Of a stretch of DNA of 64,000 nt, positions 36,215 to 45,317 are shown piece by piece. The translations under genes and the position numbers were made by a program. Within the stretch, counting starts at the first letter, position 1. Every line of letters begins with the position of its first letter. Origin of the DNA: Streptomyces orinoci (GTDB lineage Bacteria > Actinomycetota > Actinomycetes > Streptomycetales > Streptomycetaceae). The DNA is taken from positions 62,001-126,000 of the forward strand of contig NZ_PHNC01000029.1 of NCBI RefSeq assembly GCF_003121295.1, read 5' to 3'. The notes under the pieces are model-generated. The model was not told the origin of the DNA, ran no database searches, and saw only the letters and a program-made list of their open reading frames with translations.

Positions 36215-37434
36215 CCAACGCTCCCCCATGACGGGCCCCTTCGCGGGACTCTCAACTCGACCTCGGTGCCCTGCCCCGGCACCGACAGCAGCTCCGCGCT
36301 GCCGCCCAGCTCCGCCAGCCGGCCCCGGATGGACAGGGCCACCCCCATCCGCCCCTCCCGCTCGGCGGCCGCCAGCCGGCCCTCGGGGATGCCCGGCCCG
36401 TCGTCCCGGACGGTGACGATCACCTCGTCCGGCTCGTCCTCCACCAGGATCCACGCCTGGGCGCCGTCGCCCGCATGGCGTTCCACATTGTCCAGGGCAG
36501 CGCCCACGGCGGCCGCCAGCTCGGCCGCCGCGGTCGCGTCCAGCAGTACGGGCGTGCCGGGCGTGGCCAGTGAGACTCCGGGCCGGGCCCGCGGGCCGAG
36601 CAACGTCCGCAGATCACAGGGACCTTGGCCGGGAGCGTCAGGAGCGTCGGAGGCGCCGGAAGCGCCAGGGGCGGGGTCCGGGGAGGACGGGGCCTCGGCG
36701 GGACGCCCGGGGCCCCCGGCGACCAGGGTGCGCAGCGCGATCTCCTGCTCGCCCGCCATCCGGCCCAGCTCGGCGGCCTCGCCGCCCAGCGCGGTGCCCC
36801 GGCGCTGCACCATGGCCAGCACCTGGAGGACATTGTCGTGGATGTCCCGGGCCAGCCGCTCCCGTTCCCGGGTGGCCGCCTCGATCCGCAGGGCCTGGGC
36901 GAGGGTGCGTTCGCTGATACGGGTCACCTCGACGACATAGCCGATGGCGATGGCGGCCACCCACACCAGCATCAGGTCGCGTACCGGAAGTTCCTCGCGC
37001 TCCGCCACATTGGCGGCGACCACCAGGGTGGCCGCGGCGGCCGCCCAGCGCCAGCCGCCCTTGAGCGCACAGCCCAGGGCCGCGCCCGAGGTCCAGACCG
37101 CGGGCAGGGTATGGCAGCCGTCGGCGATCCGGGCCTGGGTGTCCAGCACGCCGGTGAGCAGGATCCCGGCGAGTGCCAGGGCCAGGTCGGTCAGCGGGAA
37201 GTACCAGGCGCAGCGCTCGGCGGAGCCGAAGCGGCGCCAGGTGGCCAGCGTCCAGGCGGTGAGTACGCCCAGGTAGAGGGCGGCGCCCAGCGGGTGGGCG
37301 TAGCGGTGGTAGTCGGGGACGAACAGCAGCAGCGCATAGCCCAGGGCCACCAGCCGGTAGCCGGTCAGCGCCCGCCACAGCGGGAGTTCCACCGACATCC
37401 GGGCGCGGCCGGGCCGCGTCTGCCGCTCGGCCAT
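36211..37434 (-). CDS. macS: Sensor histidine kinase, MacS-like
   Basis: A 407-residue HisKA_3-type kinase. About five membrane helices (about 20-175) with no large extracytoplasmic loop, then the dimerisation/phosphoacceptor helix with His in RLARDIHDNVLQVLAM (about 198), a low-complexity Pro/Ala/Gly/Asp linker, and an HATPase_c domain with NVERHA (N box), VTVRDDGPGIPEG (G1) and REGRMGVALSIRGRL (G2). Pairs with the overlapping response regulator gene. The signal sensed is unknown; short loops suggest a membrane-borne cue. Confidence 0.87.
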   Translation of the reverse strand: MAERQTRPGRARMSVELPLWRALTGYRLVALGYALLLFVPDYHRYAHPLGAALYLGVLTAWTLATWRRFGSAERCAWYFPLTDLALALAGILLTGVLDTQARIADGCHTLPAVWTSGAALGCALKGGWRWAAAAATLVVAANVAEREELPVRDLMLVWVAAIAIGYVVEVTRISERTLAQALRIEAATRERERLARDIHDNVLQVLAMVQRRGTALGGEAAELGRMAGEQEIALRTLVAGGPGRPAEAPSSPDPAPGASGASDAPDAPGQGPCDLRTLLGPRARPGVSLATPGTPVLLDATAAAELAAAVGAALDNVERHAGDGAQAWILVEDEPDEVIVTVRDDGPGIPEGRLAAAEREGRMGVALSIRGRLAELGGSAELLSVPGQGTEVELRVPRRGPSWGSVG

Positions 37435-37449
37435 TCCCCCCGGTCCCGG

Positions 37450-38220
37450 TTACTTGCGGAGCCGGCGGCGCTTGGCCGCCGTGCCCTCGCCCTCTTCCCC
37501 GGCCGCCTCCTTCTCCTCCTGCGCCTTCCGCTTGGCCTCCTCGGCGATCTGGCGCTTGGCGGCGGTGGCGTAGATGTCCACATACTCCTGGCCGGAGAGC
37601 TTCATGATCTCGTACATGACCTCATCGGTCACCGAGCGCAGGATGAAGCGGTCGCCGTCCATGCCGTGGTAGCGGCTGAAGTCCAGCGGCTTGCCGATGC
37701 GGATGCCGGGGCGCATCAGCTTGGGGATCACCTTGCCCGGCGGCTGGATCTTCTCGGTGTCGATCATCGCGACCGGGATCACCGGCGCCCCGGTGGCCAG
37801 CGCCACCCGCGCCAGGCCGCCCGGCTTGCCGCGGTAGAGGCGGCCGTCCGGGGAGCGGGTGCCCTCCGGGTAGATACCGAAGAGCTCACCGCGCTCCAGC
37901 ACCTCGATGCCGCTCTTGATGGCTGCCTCGCCGGCGCCGCGGGCGCCGGAGCGGTCCACCGGGAGCTGGCCGACGCCCTTGAAGAAGGCGGCCGTCAGCT
38001 TGCCCTTGACACCCGGGGAGGTGAAGTACTCCTGCTTGGCGATAAAGGTCACCTTGCGGTCCAGGACCGCCGGGAGGAAGAAGGAGTCCGAGAAGGACAG
38101 ATGGTTGCTCGCCAGGATCGCGGGACCCTCGGCCGGGATGTTCTCCAAGCCCTCCACCCACGGCCTGAAGGCAAGCTTCAGTGACCCGCCGATGGACAGC
38201 TTCATAGCGCCGTAGAACAA
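37450..38220 (-). CDS. 1-acyl-sn-glycerol-3-phosphate acyltransferase (PlsC-like)
   Basis: A 256-residue membrane-associated acyltransferase with the HX4D motif in SNHLSFSDSFF, the FIAKQEYF region, GIYPEGTRSPDG, and VIPVAMIDTEK. A charged Lys/Glu-rich tail of about 40 residues follows. I use TTG 38220 because GGAGG lies 7 bases upstream; ATG at codon 6 is the alternative. M. tuberculosis has a related acyltransferase (Rv2182c) at the equivalent position, so a glycerophospholipid or mannolipid precursor role is likely. Confidence 0.88.
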   Translation of the reverse strand: MFYGAMKLSIGGSLKLAFRPWVEGLENIPAEGPAILASNHLSFSDSFFLPAVLDRKVTFIAKQEYFTSPGVKGKLTAAFFKGVGQLPVDRSGARGAGEAAIKSGIEVLERGELFGIYPEGTRSPDGRLYRGKPGGLARVALATGAPVIPVAMIDTEKIQPPGKVIPKLMRPGIRIGKPLDFSRYHGMDGDRFILRSVTDEVMYEIMKLSGQEYVDIYATAAKRQIAEEAKRKAQEEKEAAGEEGEGTAAKRRRLRK

Positions 38221-38345
38221 CCGAGAACCTCCTGTGTGTGACGAGGAGACCTTAACCTGCCTACCCGCCTCGCGGCGCTCCGCGTAGGCTGAGGGGCAGA
38301 CCCTCGGGTTATCCCGTTGTCCCGTTTTCCTGATCGGAGATCCCG

Positions 38346-39113
38346 GTGCCGCTCCTCCCCGGAGCCGAGCCGTTCCGCCATGACGGCGGAGAGGTCGGCG
38401 TCCTTGTGTGTCACGGCTTCACCGGTTCCCCGCAGTCCGTCCGTCCCTGGGCGGAGTACCTCGCGGAACGCGGTCTGACCGTCTCCCTCCCGCTGCTGCC
38501 CGGTCATGGCACCCGCTGGCAGGACATGCAGGTCACCGGCTGGCAGGACTGGTACGCCGAGGTGGACCGGGCGCTGTGGTCGCTGCGTGAGCGGTGTTCC
38601 CAGATCTTCCTGTGCGGCCTGTCGATGGGCGGCGCGCTGGCCCTGCGGCTGGCGGCCAAGCACCAGGAGGCCGTCTCCGGCGTGGTGGTGGTCAACCCGG
38701 CGAACCGGGTGCACGGGCTGGGCGCCCGGGCGCTGCCGGTGCTGCGCCATCTGGTGCCCTCCACCAAGGGCATCGCCAGCGATATCGCCAAGGAGGGTGT
38801 CGAGGAGGTGGGTTACCACCGGGTCCCGCTGCACGCGGCGTACTCCTTCCGGCGCTTTCTCCAGCTGGTGGACCGTGAACTGCCCCAGGTGACCCAGCCG
38901 TTGCTGCTGCTGCACAGCACCCAGGACCATGTGGTGCCGCCCGCCGACTCGGCGCGCATCCTGGCCCGGGTGTCCTCCCGTGACCTCACCGAGCGTCTGC
39001 TGGAGCGCAGTTATCACGTGGCGACGCTGGACCATGACGCCGCCACCATCTTCGAGGAGTCCTACGCCTTTATCGGCCGCCTCACCCGGCAGGAATCGGC
39101 CCCCCGTGGCTGA
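38346..39113 (+). CDS. Alpha/beta hydrolase (carboxylesterase / monoacylglycerol lipase-like)
   Basis: A 255-residue serine hydrolase with oxyanion segment CHGFTGSP, nucleophile elbow FLCGLSMGGALAL, acid in LHSTQDHVVPP, and catalytic His in SYHVATLDHD. It resembles Est30-type carboxylesterases active on short-chain esters or monoacylglycerol. Divergent from plsC; GTG 38346 has CGGAGA upstream. Overlaps the next gene by 8 bases. Confidence 0.88.
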   Translation: MPLLPGAEPFRHDGGEVGVLVCHGFTGSPQSVRPWAEYLAERGLTVSLPLLPGHGTRWQDMQVTGWQDWYAEVDRALWSLRERCSQIFLCGLSMGGALALRLAAKHQEAVSGVVVVNPANRVHGLGARALPVLRHLVPSTKGIASDIAKEGVEEVGYHRVPLHAAYSFRRFLQLVDRELPQVTQPLLLLHSTQDHVVPPADSARILARVSSRDLTERLLERSYHVATLDHDAATIFEESYAFIGRLTRQESAPRG

Positions 39114-39645
39114 GCGTGACGCAGGCCGCGACCGGGACGGCGACCGGGAGCACGACCGCGACCGGGAGCCGCTGGACGAGGACGCGGCCTGGGCCCAACT
39201 GGTCGCCTCCTACGGGGAACAGCCCGACCCGGAGAAGGGGCACTGGCCCGCGACCGGGTCGGAGGAGCCGTCCCCGCCGGCTCCGGCGGCCCGTCCCGGC
39301 AGCTTTATCGTCTACGCGCCCGGGGTGGGGCCCCGCGACTGGCAGGCCGCGGAGCCGGCGGATTCGGCGGACTCCGCCGATTCGGCGGAGGACGACGAGG
39401 GCCACTTCATCCCGCCCGAGCCCCCGCCCCTGCCGACCGGCGACGTCACCTCGCGCTTCGCCTGGCTGGCGGTCCTGGGCGGCCCGCTGCTACTGCTCCT
39501 GATGGTGCTCCTGCAACAGGAGTTGACCTGGTGGATGGTGACGGTGGGCGTGGGCGGCTTCCTCGGCGGGTTCGCGACGCTGATCGTGCGCATGAAGGAC
39601 GGCGAGGACGACGAGGAGGACCCGGGGCGCGGAGCGGTCGTCTGA
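39106..39645 (+). CDS. Acidic protein with two C-terminal membrane helices, unknown function
   Basis: A 179-residue protein I cannot assign to a functional family. The N-terminus is a run of Asp-Arg pairs (about 4-20), then an acidic Pro/Ala/Ser-rich region with three ADS repeats, and two membrane helices (about 120-165) before a final acidic tail. It starts with GTG inside the esterase gene, so the two are translationally coupled. The equivalent S. coelicolor locus also carries a small membrane protein here, as I recall. Confidence 0.75.
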   Translation: MAERDAGRDRDGDREHDRDREPLDEDAAWAQLVASYGEQPDPEKGHWPATGSEEPSPPAPAARPGSFIVYAPGVGPRDWQAAEPADSADSADSAEDDEGHFIPPEPPPLPTGDVTSRFAWLAVLGGPLLLLLMVLLQQELTWWMVTVGVGGFLGGFATLIVRMKDGEDDEEDPGRGAVV

Positions 39646-39650
39646 CCCCG

Positions 39651-40055
39651 CCCACGCGGCGGCCCCGCATATGCGGCCGGCCACCGGGCCGCACCCGGCG
39701 ACGAAACGGCGCCTGCCGACGGCCGTTGCCGGTCGGCCGCAGGCCGTGCGTGATTGCTCGCGCAGTTCCCCGCGCCCCTGACAGGGCACCGTTGTGGGCA
39801 GTCGTTCCGCAGGGCGATGGGGGCACCCCCGGCCGGAGGCTGGGGGAGGGTGGGCACAACCGGCCACCGGGCCGCACCCGGCGACGAAACGGCGTCTGCC
39901 GACGGCCGCCGCCGCTCGGCCGCACGCCGTGGGTGGCTGGTCGCGCAGTTCCCCGCGCCCCTGAAGGAACCCGGCAACGAAACGGCGACTGTCGATGGCC
40001 GTTGTCGGTTGGGCGCGGGCCGGGCGTGGCTGAGCGCGCAGTTCCCCGCGCCCCT
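39651..40055 (+). repeat. Largest composite repeat array (three cores, one hairpin module)
   Basis: The 424-base gap 39646-40069 between convergent genes is nearly all repeat. Cores: 39760-39779, 39943-39962 and 40036-40055, each exact. The 72-bp hairpin module is at 39791-39862. Before each core is the 75-base lead-in with CGCACCCGG (or ACCCGG), CGAAACGGCG, a CTG-C/TCGA-TGG block and GTG/GGGTGGCTGG. A CCGCCCACGCGGCGG block opens the array at 39651. No coding potential distinct from the repeats. Confidence 0.85.
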
Positions 40056-40069
40056 GGGGGGGCGACCGG

Positions 40070-40834
40070 TCAGGGAGCCGGTACGCGGAGTGCTGCCAGG
40101 ACGGGCAAGTGGTCCGTCGCGGAGCGCAGGTCGCTTTCGGGGATGCCCGGCAACCCCATGGGGACCCCGCAGCCGAGCACCCCGACCCCCGCCGTGGCGA
40201 AGACCGCGTCGATGCGCTGGAGCGGGTCGCCGAGGCGGGTGGTGTGTTCGCGGCCCCAGGGGCGGGTCGCCCAGCCGTCCTGGAGGGCGTCGGCCAGCAG
40301 GCCGAAAGTGCGGCCGTCAGGGCGGTCGTTGAGGTCACCGGCCAGCACCCCATGGCGTACCCCGAGCGAGGCCAGCCGTTCCAGGGCCAGCCGGCCCTGT
40401 TCATAGCGCTCGGCGGCGTTGATGCTCAAGTGGCAGCTGATGACGCCCACTTCGGCGCGGCCGAAGCGCAACACGGCGGTGGCCAGGCCGCGTTGGTGCA
40501 GACCGGGGGTCCTGGGCAGCAGGACGTCCTCCGTGCGCAGCACCTGGGCGCGCAGCGAGGAGAGGATCAGCGGGCCCGACGCCGGGGCGCCGCCGGTGAC
40601 GTACACCAGCTCGGAGAGCCGGGCCAGCCGGGCCGCCGCCTTGCGCCAGCGGAAGAAGCGGGGAGCCTCCTGGACGCAGACGACGTCGGGGGCGCAGGCC
40701 CGGATGACCCGGGCCAGCGCTCCGACGTCGTCCCGCATGGAGCGGATGTTGTAGCTGAGCACGCGGATGACGGCGGAGCCGTCCGGTTCGGTACGCGAGG
40801 CCGGAAGGTCCGTCAGGACATCCACGGTGCTCAT
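40070..40834 (-). CDS. Endonuclease/exonuclease/phosphatase-family protein
   Basis: A 254-residue Mg-dependent phosphodiesterase of the EEP fold: VLSYNIRSMRDD, VVCVQEAPRF (metal Glu), ISCHLS, LAGDLNDRPDG and SATDHLPVLAA (catalytic Asp-His). No signal peptide. Substrate may be nucleic acid, inositol phosphate or lipid; it cannot be read from sequence. ATG 40834 lies 4 bases after the glucokinase stop, so the two are co-transcribed. The stop is 14 bases from a repeat core. Confidence 0.85.
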   Translation of the reverse strand: MSTVDVLTDLPASRTEPDGSAVIRVLSYNIRSMRDDVGALARVIRACAPDVVCVQEAPRFFRWRKAAARLARLSELVYVTGGAPASGPLILSSLRAQVLRTEDVLLPRTPGLHQRGLATAVLRFGRAEVGVISCHLSINAAERYEQGRLALERLASLGVRHGVLAGDLNDRPDGRTFGLLADALQDGWATRPWGREHTTRLGDPLQRIDAVFATAGVGVLGCGVPMGLPGIPESDLRSATDHLPVLAALRVPAP

Positions 40835-40838
40835 GGCC

Positions 40839-41780
40839 TCAGCCCTGCCGGGCCAGGTCCGCCGCGCCCACCAGCCCGGCCTTGCCGCCGAGTTGGGCGG
40901 CGAGCACCTGGGCGTGCGGCCGCCACTGGCTGCCCACCAGCCAGCGCCGGAAGGACTTGCGGATGGGGTCCAGCACCAGGTCGCCCTCGTCGGAGACGCC
41001 GCCTCCGATGATGAAGGCGGAGGGGTCGAACAGCGAGGCCAGGTCGGCGAGTCCGGCACCGGCCCAGCGGGCCAGTTCGCGGAAGGAGTCGATGGCCACC
41101 GGGTCGCCCTGGCGGGCGGCGTCGCTGACATGCTTGCCCTGGATGCCCTCGGGCGTGCCGTCGCCCAGACCCAGCAGGACGGTGGCGTTCTCCGGGGTCG
41201 CCTGGGCGCGCTGCTTGGCGTAGCGGACCAGGGCGCGGCCGGAGGCGTACTGCTCCCAGCAGCCCTGGCTGCCACAGCCGCACAGCAGGCCGTCCGGGAC
41301 CACCCGGATATGGCCGAACTCGGCGGCCACACCGAAGCGGCCGCGGCGCAGCTTGTTGCCGATGATGATGCCGCCGCCCAGGCCGGTGCCCAGGGTGATG
41401 CAGATGACGTCGTCATGGCCCTGGCCGGCGCCGAAGCGGTACTCGCCCCAGGCGGCGGCGTTGGCGTCGTTCTCCACCACGACCGGCAGGCCGACGCGCT
41501 GTTCGACCTTGTCCTTGAGCGCCTCGTGCCGCCAGTTGATGTTGGGCGCGAAGAGCACGGTGGCCCGCTTGTCATCGACATAGCCCGCGGCGCCGATGCC
41601 GACGGCCTCGACCTCGAAGCCCTCGCTCACGGTGCGTACCGCGTCCGCGATGGCGTCGATGACCCCTTCCGGGGTGTCCGGGGTCGGAACCTTGCACGTC
41701 GCGAGGATCGAACCCTCTTCGTCGACCACGCCGGCCGCGATCTTCGTGCCGCCGATGTCGACGCCGATGGTGAGTCCCAT
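40839..41780 (-). CDS. glkA: ROK-family glucokinase
   Basis: Phosphorylates glucose and, in S. coelicolor, is required for carbon catabolite repression. The 313-residue protein has GVDIGGTKIAAGV (phosphate loop), VVENDANAAAWGE, ITLGTGLGGGIIIG, the glucose His in EFGHIRV, and the ROK zinc motif CGCGSQGCWE. DUF5304 upstream and an EEP protein downstream match the S. coelicolor SCO2125-SCO2127 context. Confidence 0.95.
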   Translation of the reverse strand: MGLTIGVDIGGTKIAAGVVDEEGSILATCKVPTPDTPEGVIDAIADAVRTVSEGFEVEAVGIGAAGYVDDKRATVLFAPNINWRHEALKDKVEQRVGLPVVVENDANAAAWGEYRFGAGQGHDDVICITLGTGLGGGIIIGNKLRRGRFGVAAEFGHIRVVPDGLLCGCGSQGCWEQYASGRALVRYAKQRAQATPENATVLLGLGDGTPEGIQGKHVSDAARQGDPVAIDSFRELARWAGAGLADLASLFDPSAFIIGGGVSDEGDLVLDPIRKSFRRWLVGSQWRPHAQVLAAQLGGKAGLVGAADLARQG

Positions 41781-41836
41781 GTGTCCCTCAGTTGTTTCGC
41801 TCGAACCCCGCCAAGGCCAACCGTACCGGAGGCTTC

Positions 41837-42247
41837 TCAGTCGAGGTCGATGTGTTCGGTTCCACCGCCCTCGCCGCCCGGGCCGTCCCCGGCGGCGGGC
41901 TTCTCCCCGGTGGCGCCGCGGGTCCAGCGCCGCTCCTGGCCCTGCACGGCGGCCCGGTAGGCGGCCAGCAGTTCGCCGCCGGCGGCGGCCAGGTGGTCGA
42001 AGACCTCCGGGTTGCGTTCGATGACCGGTTCCACCACGGCCTTGGCCCGGGCGGCCAGCTGCTGTACGGCCTCCGCGCCGGCCAGCGGCAGCCGCAGCTC
42101 GGAGACCTTGCCGGCGACCGCGTCCACCAGCTTGCGCAGCTCCTCGGCGGCGCTGCCCGGTTCCTCCTGGCGGGCGCGTTCGGCCGCGAGGTCCTCGGCG
42201 CAGGCCTGCTCCCAGGCGTCGGGGTCGGGCGAGGGAACGTCACTCAT
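41837..42247 (-). CDS. DUF5304 protein (SCO2127-like)
   Basis: A 136-residue acidic, mostly helical cytoplasmic protein (DPDAWEQACAEDLAAERARQ start, EELRKLVDAVAGKVSELRLP middle, Gly/Glu-rich tail). It matches the DUF5304 family found just upstream of glkA. In S. coelicolor SCO2127 has been linked with glkA and catabolite repression. ATG 42247. The 115-base gap upstream contains several CCGTCACCGG direct repeats (42308-42372). Confidence 0.78.
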   Translation of the reverse strand: MSDVPSPDPDAWEQACAEDLAAERARQEEPGSAAEELRKLVDAVAGKVSELRLPLAGAEAVQQLAARAKAVVEPVIERNPEVFDHLAAAGGELLAAYRAAVQGQERRWTRGATGEKPAAGDGPGGEGGGTEHIDLD

Positions 42248-42362
42248 GGCGAACTCCTGGACGGGGACTTGTCCTCGACGTTACCCGAAGGGGGTAGCGC
42301 CGTTCACCGGGTCCGTCACCGGTCCGTCACCGGGGCCACCGCCGGGCCGGGTACCGGCTCCG

Positions 42363-43601
42363 TCACCGGGTACGGGGCCACAGCGCGGGGTCGGGTACGA
42401 AGCGTACGCACAGCGCCCCGTCCCGCAGCCCCGCCCCGGCGACGGAGCAGCGGCGCAGCGCGGAGGGCAGCGGCAGTATCCGGCGGAACTCGCCCACCGC
42501 GAGGATGAGTTCGTCGCCGCGCCGGACCAGGCCCAGCCCGTCCCGGTCGGCGCCGGGCAGTGGCAGCTTCCAGATGAGCAGGCCGTCCGCGTCCAGCCGG
42601 TCCTCCACGGTCCACGGCTGCACGGCCGACTCGGCGGGATCGGCAGACCCGGCGGGCCCGGCAGGCAGCGGACCGGGCAGCAGCGCGGCCAGGTCGGCCG
42701 GCCCGCGCGGGGTACGGCCCAAGTGGGGCACGGTGGTGACGGGCACCGGGTGGCACTCCTCGCGCAGCGCCTTGGCGGCGGTGGCCTGCTCGGCCGCCAG
42801 GCCGGCCAGCCAGGGCGACTCCCCGGCGGCCTCCGGCGGCAGCAGCCGGTTGAGGACCAGGGCGTCCACCCGGCAGCCGTGCAGGGCCAGTCCGGCGCGG
42901 GTGGCCCGCAGCGCCGCCACGGCCGGCGGGCCGGGCTCGGCGACCAGGCGCACGGTGGTGGTCTCCGCCTCGATCACCTGCTGGACGGCGGCCAGTTCGG
43001 CGTCCCAGCGCTCGGCGGTCTCATAGAGCCGCTGGGCGGGCGCGGGCAGTCCGGCCAGCTGGGCCAGCATCGGGCGCAGCGCACGGGCGGCCTGCCGCTC
43101 GGGCGGCAGCAGCCGGCGCAGATAGCGGCGCAGCTGCTCGGGCAGGGCGAGCAAACGTATCGCCTCACGGTCCGGCGGCAGATCCACCACCAGCAGGTCC
43201 CGGTCCGGCCGGGCGTGGGCGGTGCGCAGCGCGGTGAGCAGGGCCAGCGGTTCGGCGCCGGGGAGTTCGGTGAGTTCCTCGGGGTCCAGCGGGGCGGCGC
43301 CCAGCAGGTCGAACAGGGAGGTGCCGCGCTCCTGGAGCTCGCGGGCGCGGGCGGTGAAGTGCTCGGCCACCGCGATGCGGGCCGCCCACAGTCCGGGCGC
43401 GGCCTGCACCGGCGGGCTCCAGGGCTCCGCCTGGGCGGGGCCGGCGGGCAGTGCGGTGCCCAGGACCGCTTCCGGGGTGGGGCCCCGGTCGCTGGTGAGC
43501 AGCAGCACCCGCTGCCCCTGCCGGGCGGCGGCCAGGGCGGTGGCGGCCGCGACGGTGGTGCGGCCCGCGCCGCCGGGACCGGTGACGAGGACCGTACGCA
43601 C
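42363..43601 (-). CDS. ArsA/GET3-family ATPase
   Basis: A 412-residue deviant P-loop ATPase with VLVTGPGGAGRTTVAAATAL (A loop; Arg where the signature Lys of some family members lies), DLLVVDLPPDREA (switch I/Walker B) and a C-terminal beta-rich ArsA HSP20-like domain (about 345-412). It has no arsenic genes near it. M. tuberculosis Rv2184c, adjacent to SRPBCC gene Rv2185c, is the positional equivalent. Probably a protein-targeting or envelope ATPase; role unproved. GTG 43601 has AAGGAAGG upstream. Confidence 0.85.
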   Translation of the reverse strand: MRTVLVTGPGGAGRTTVAAATALAAARQGQRVLLLTSDRGPTPEAVLGTALPAGPAQAEPWSPPVQAAPGLWAARIAVAEHFTARARELQERGTSLFDLLGAAPLDPEELTELPGAEPLALLTALRTAHARPDRDLLVVDLPPDREAIRLLALPEQLRRYLRRLLPPERQAARALRPMLAQLAGLPAPAQRLYETAERWDAELAAVQQVIEAETTTVRLVAEPGPPAVAALRATRAGLALHGCRVDALVLNRLLPPEAAGESPWLAGLAAEQATAAKALREECHPVPVTTVPHLGRTPRGPADLAALLPGPLPAGPAGSADPAESAVQPWTVEDRLDADGLLIWKLPLPGADRDGLGLVRRGDELILAVGEFRRILPLPSALRRCSVAGAGLRDGALCVRFVPDPALWPRTR

Positions 43602-43640
43602 AAGGAACCTTCCTTCGCCGTCGCGACGGCGATCAGCCAC

Positions 43641-43669
43641 CGCGCCCCCAGGGGCGCGGGGAACTGCGC
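43641..43669 (-). repeat. Dispersed 3'-end core copy with terminator stem
   Basis: CGCGCCCC CA GGGGCGCG stem at 43641-43658 overlaps a minus-strand core at 43650-43669, between the SRPBCC gene and the ATPase gene (tandem, both minus). Confidence 0.75.
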
Positions 43670-43753
43670 GACCGGCCACGGACGGCCCGCAGCCGCATGA
43701 CTTCACATTTTCGGCAAAGCGCTCCGCTTACCCGGCAGGGAGAAGCGCTCCGC

Positions 43754-44200
43754 CTACCCGGCCAGGGACTCGACCCGGGCCTTGAGCCCGGACAGCGCCC
43801 GGTCGATGATGACCTTCTCCGCCTTGCGCTTGATCATGCCCAGCATGGGGATCTTGACGTCCACGGTGAGCTGGTAGGTCACCTCGGTCCGGGCGCCGCC
43901 GTCCAGCGGCTTGAGGCTGTAGGAGCCGTCCAGCTGGCGCAGCATCTGGGACTTGACCAGCGACCAGGACACCTCGTGGTCCGAGGGCCAGGAGTAGGCG
44001 AGGGTGTGGTCGTCCTTGATGGCGCCGGCGTCCAGCACCAGGCGCACCTTGGCGGCCCGGCCCTGCTCGTCCCGCTCCAGCACCTCGGCCTGCTTGACCT
44101 CCCCGGTCCATTCCGCGTAGTGGTCGAAGTCGGCGATCACCGCCATGACCTCGGCGGGGGTCGCCTCGATCGTGATGCTCGAGCTGGTGTGTTCCGCCAT
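43754..44200 (-). CDS. SRPBCC (START-like/polyketide cyclase) lipid-binding protein
   Basis: A 148-residue Bet v1-fold protein (SITIEATPAEVMAVIADF, then DHYAEWTGEVKQAEVL, C-terminal long helix with AEKVIIDRALSGLKARVESL). Such proteins bind hydrophobic ligands in a central cavity. The order fadD-like / SRPBCC / ArsA-like parallels Rv2187-Rv2185c-Rv2184c, which hints at fatty-acid or glycolipid handling. ATG 44200 with ACGGAG upstream. Confidence 0.85.
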   Translation of the reverse strand: MAEHTSSSITIEATPAEVMAVIADFDHYAEWTGEVKQAEVLERDEQGRAAKVRLVLDAGAIKDDHTLAYSWPSDHEVSWSLVKSQMLRQLDGSYSLKPLDGGARTEVTYQLTVDVKIPMLGMIKRKAEKVIIDRALSGLKARVESLAG

Positions 44201-44288
44201 CTCCGTGGCTCCTCCGTACCGGTCCGGCCGCCTGTGTTCCGCTGTGTCTGGCTGTGTTCTGCCGGTGAAGGCTACCTCGCGCCGGGCG

Positions 44289-45050
44289 TCACCACTCCAG
44301 GGCCCAGGGGGTACCGGTCGAGGCGAAGTGGCCGACATTGACGCACTCGGTGGCGCCGATGCGCATCCGCTGGGCCAGCGGCTGGTGGACATGGCCGAAC
44401 AGGGCGTACCGGGGGCGTATGTCGTGGATGGCCGCCAGCAGGGCCTCGCTGCCCCGCTCGAAGCGGCGGGCGACGGTGTCGTAGCAGAGCTCGGGGACAT
44501 CGGGCGGGATGTGTGAGCAGAGCACATCGACCTCGCCCAGGGCGGCCAGTTTGGCGGCGTAGGTCTCGGCATCGATCTCATAGGGGCCGCGCATCGGCGA
44601 CTTCAGGCCACCGCCGACAAAGCCGAAGACCAGTCCGCCGATCTCCGCCCGCTCGCCGTCCAGCACGGTGGTGCCGGGCCGGGCGAACTCCGGCCACAGG
44701 CGGGGGATGTCCACATTGCCGTAGGTGGCGTAGGTGGGGGTGGGGAAGGCCGCGAACAGCTCCGCGTACTGCTTGCGCACCGCCTGTTCCACGGCGGTCT
44801 CCCGGTCTATGCCCGCCCACAGGGAGCGGGTCAGCTCCCGGGCCTCGGTGAAGCGGCGGGCGGCGCGCAGTTCGATGAGGCGGTCGGCGTTGGCGGTGCC
44901 GAAGAGCTCGGGGAAGATGCCGCGGGAGTGGTCGGCGTAGTCCAGGAAGAGGATCAGATCGCCCAGGCACACCAGGGCGTCCGCCCCCTCGCCGGCCCGG
45001 GCGAGGTCCTCGGCGTTGCCGTGTACATCGCTGACCACATGAACTCGCAT
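44289..45050 (-). CDS. Calcineurin-like metallophosphoesterase
   Basis: A 253-residue enzyme with the full di-metal set: VSDVHGN, CLGDLILFLDYAD, ATYGNVDIP, CSHIPPDVPEL and LFGHVHQPLA. It could hydrolyse nucleotides or phosphoesters; substrate unknown. I place the start at ATG 45050 because TAGGGT ends 7 bases upstream, a leaderless arrangement; GTG 45059 overlaps that box and is less likely. Confidence 0.87.
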   Translation of the reverse strand: MRVHVVSDVHGNAEDLARAGEGADALVCLGDLILFLDYADHSRGIFPELFGTANADRLIELRAARRFTEARELTRSLWAGIDRETAVEQAVRKQYAELFAAFPTPTYATYGNVDIPRLWPEFARPGTTVLDGERAEIGGLVFGFVGGGLKSPMRGPYEIDAETYAAKLAALGEVDVLCSHIPPDVPELCYDTVARRFERGSEALLAAIHDIRPRYALFGHVHQPLAQRMRIGATECVNVGHFASTGTPWALEW

Positions 45051-45057
45051 GACCGGC

Positions 45058-45063
45058 ACCCTA
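45058..45063 (-). promoter_or_regulatory. -10 box TAGGGT, leaderless start for the metallophosphoesterase
   Basis: Minus-strand TAGGGT is followed by GCCGGTC (7 bases) and ATG 45050. Confidence 0.45.
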
Positions 45064-45204
45064 GGCGCTGCATCCGGCCTTCGGAAGTGCTGCGACCTGC
45101 GGTTACTTCCGGGTTACCAAGCGGAGGGGCTAGGGTTCGGGCAGTGGTCCCGGCGCATGTGACGCGCAGAACATCTGGGCGTGACCCCTATTCGAAATCC
45201 ATAC

Positions 45205-45217
45205 TGGTGGGTAACGT
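45205..45217. promoter_or_regulatory. Candidate operator ATACTGGTGGGTAA region upstream of the acyl-CoA ligase
   Basis: TACTGGTGGGTAA lies about 105 bases before the ligase start and is an imperfect inverted repeat with TAC/GTA ends. Similar TAC-N-GTA sites precede fatty-acid genes under TetR-family control in actinobacteria. The match is loose and position is approximate to a few bases. Confidence 0.25.
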
Positions 45218-45317
45218 CCGGGCCGTCCAATTCACCCCCTGCCTGATCATGGACCGCAGCCGACGCAGCGCCCCTCGACGACGCGGCGGCGCCGGCGCCC
45301 GACGAGGAGCAGCAGTC

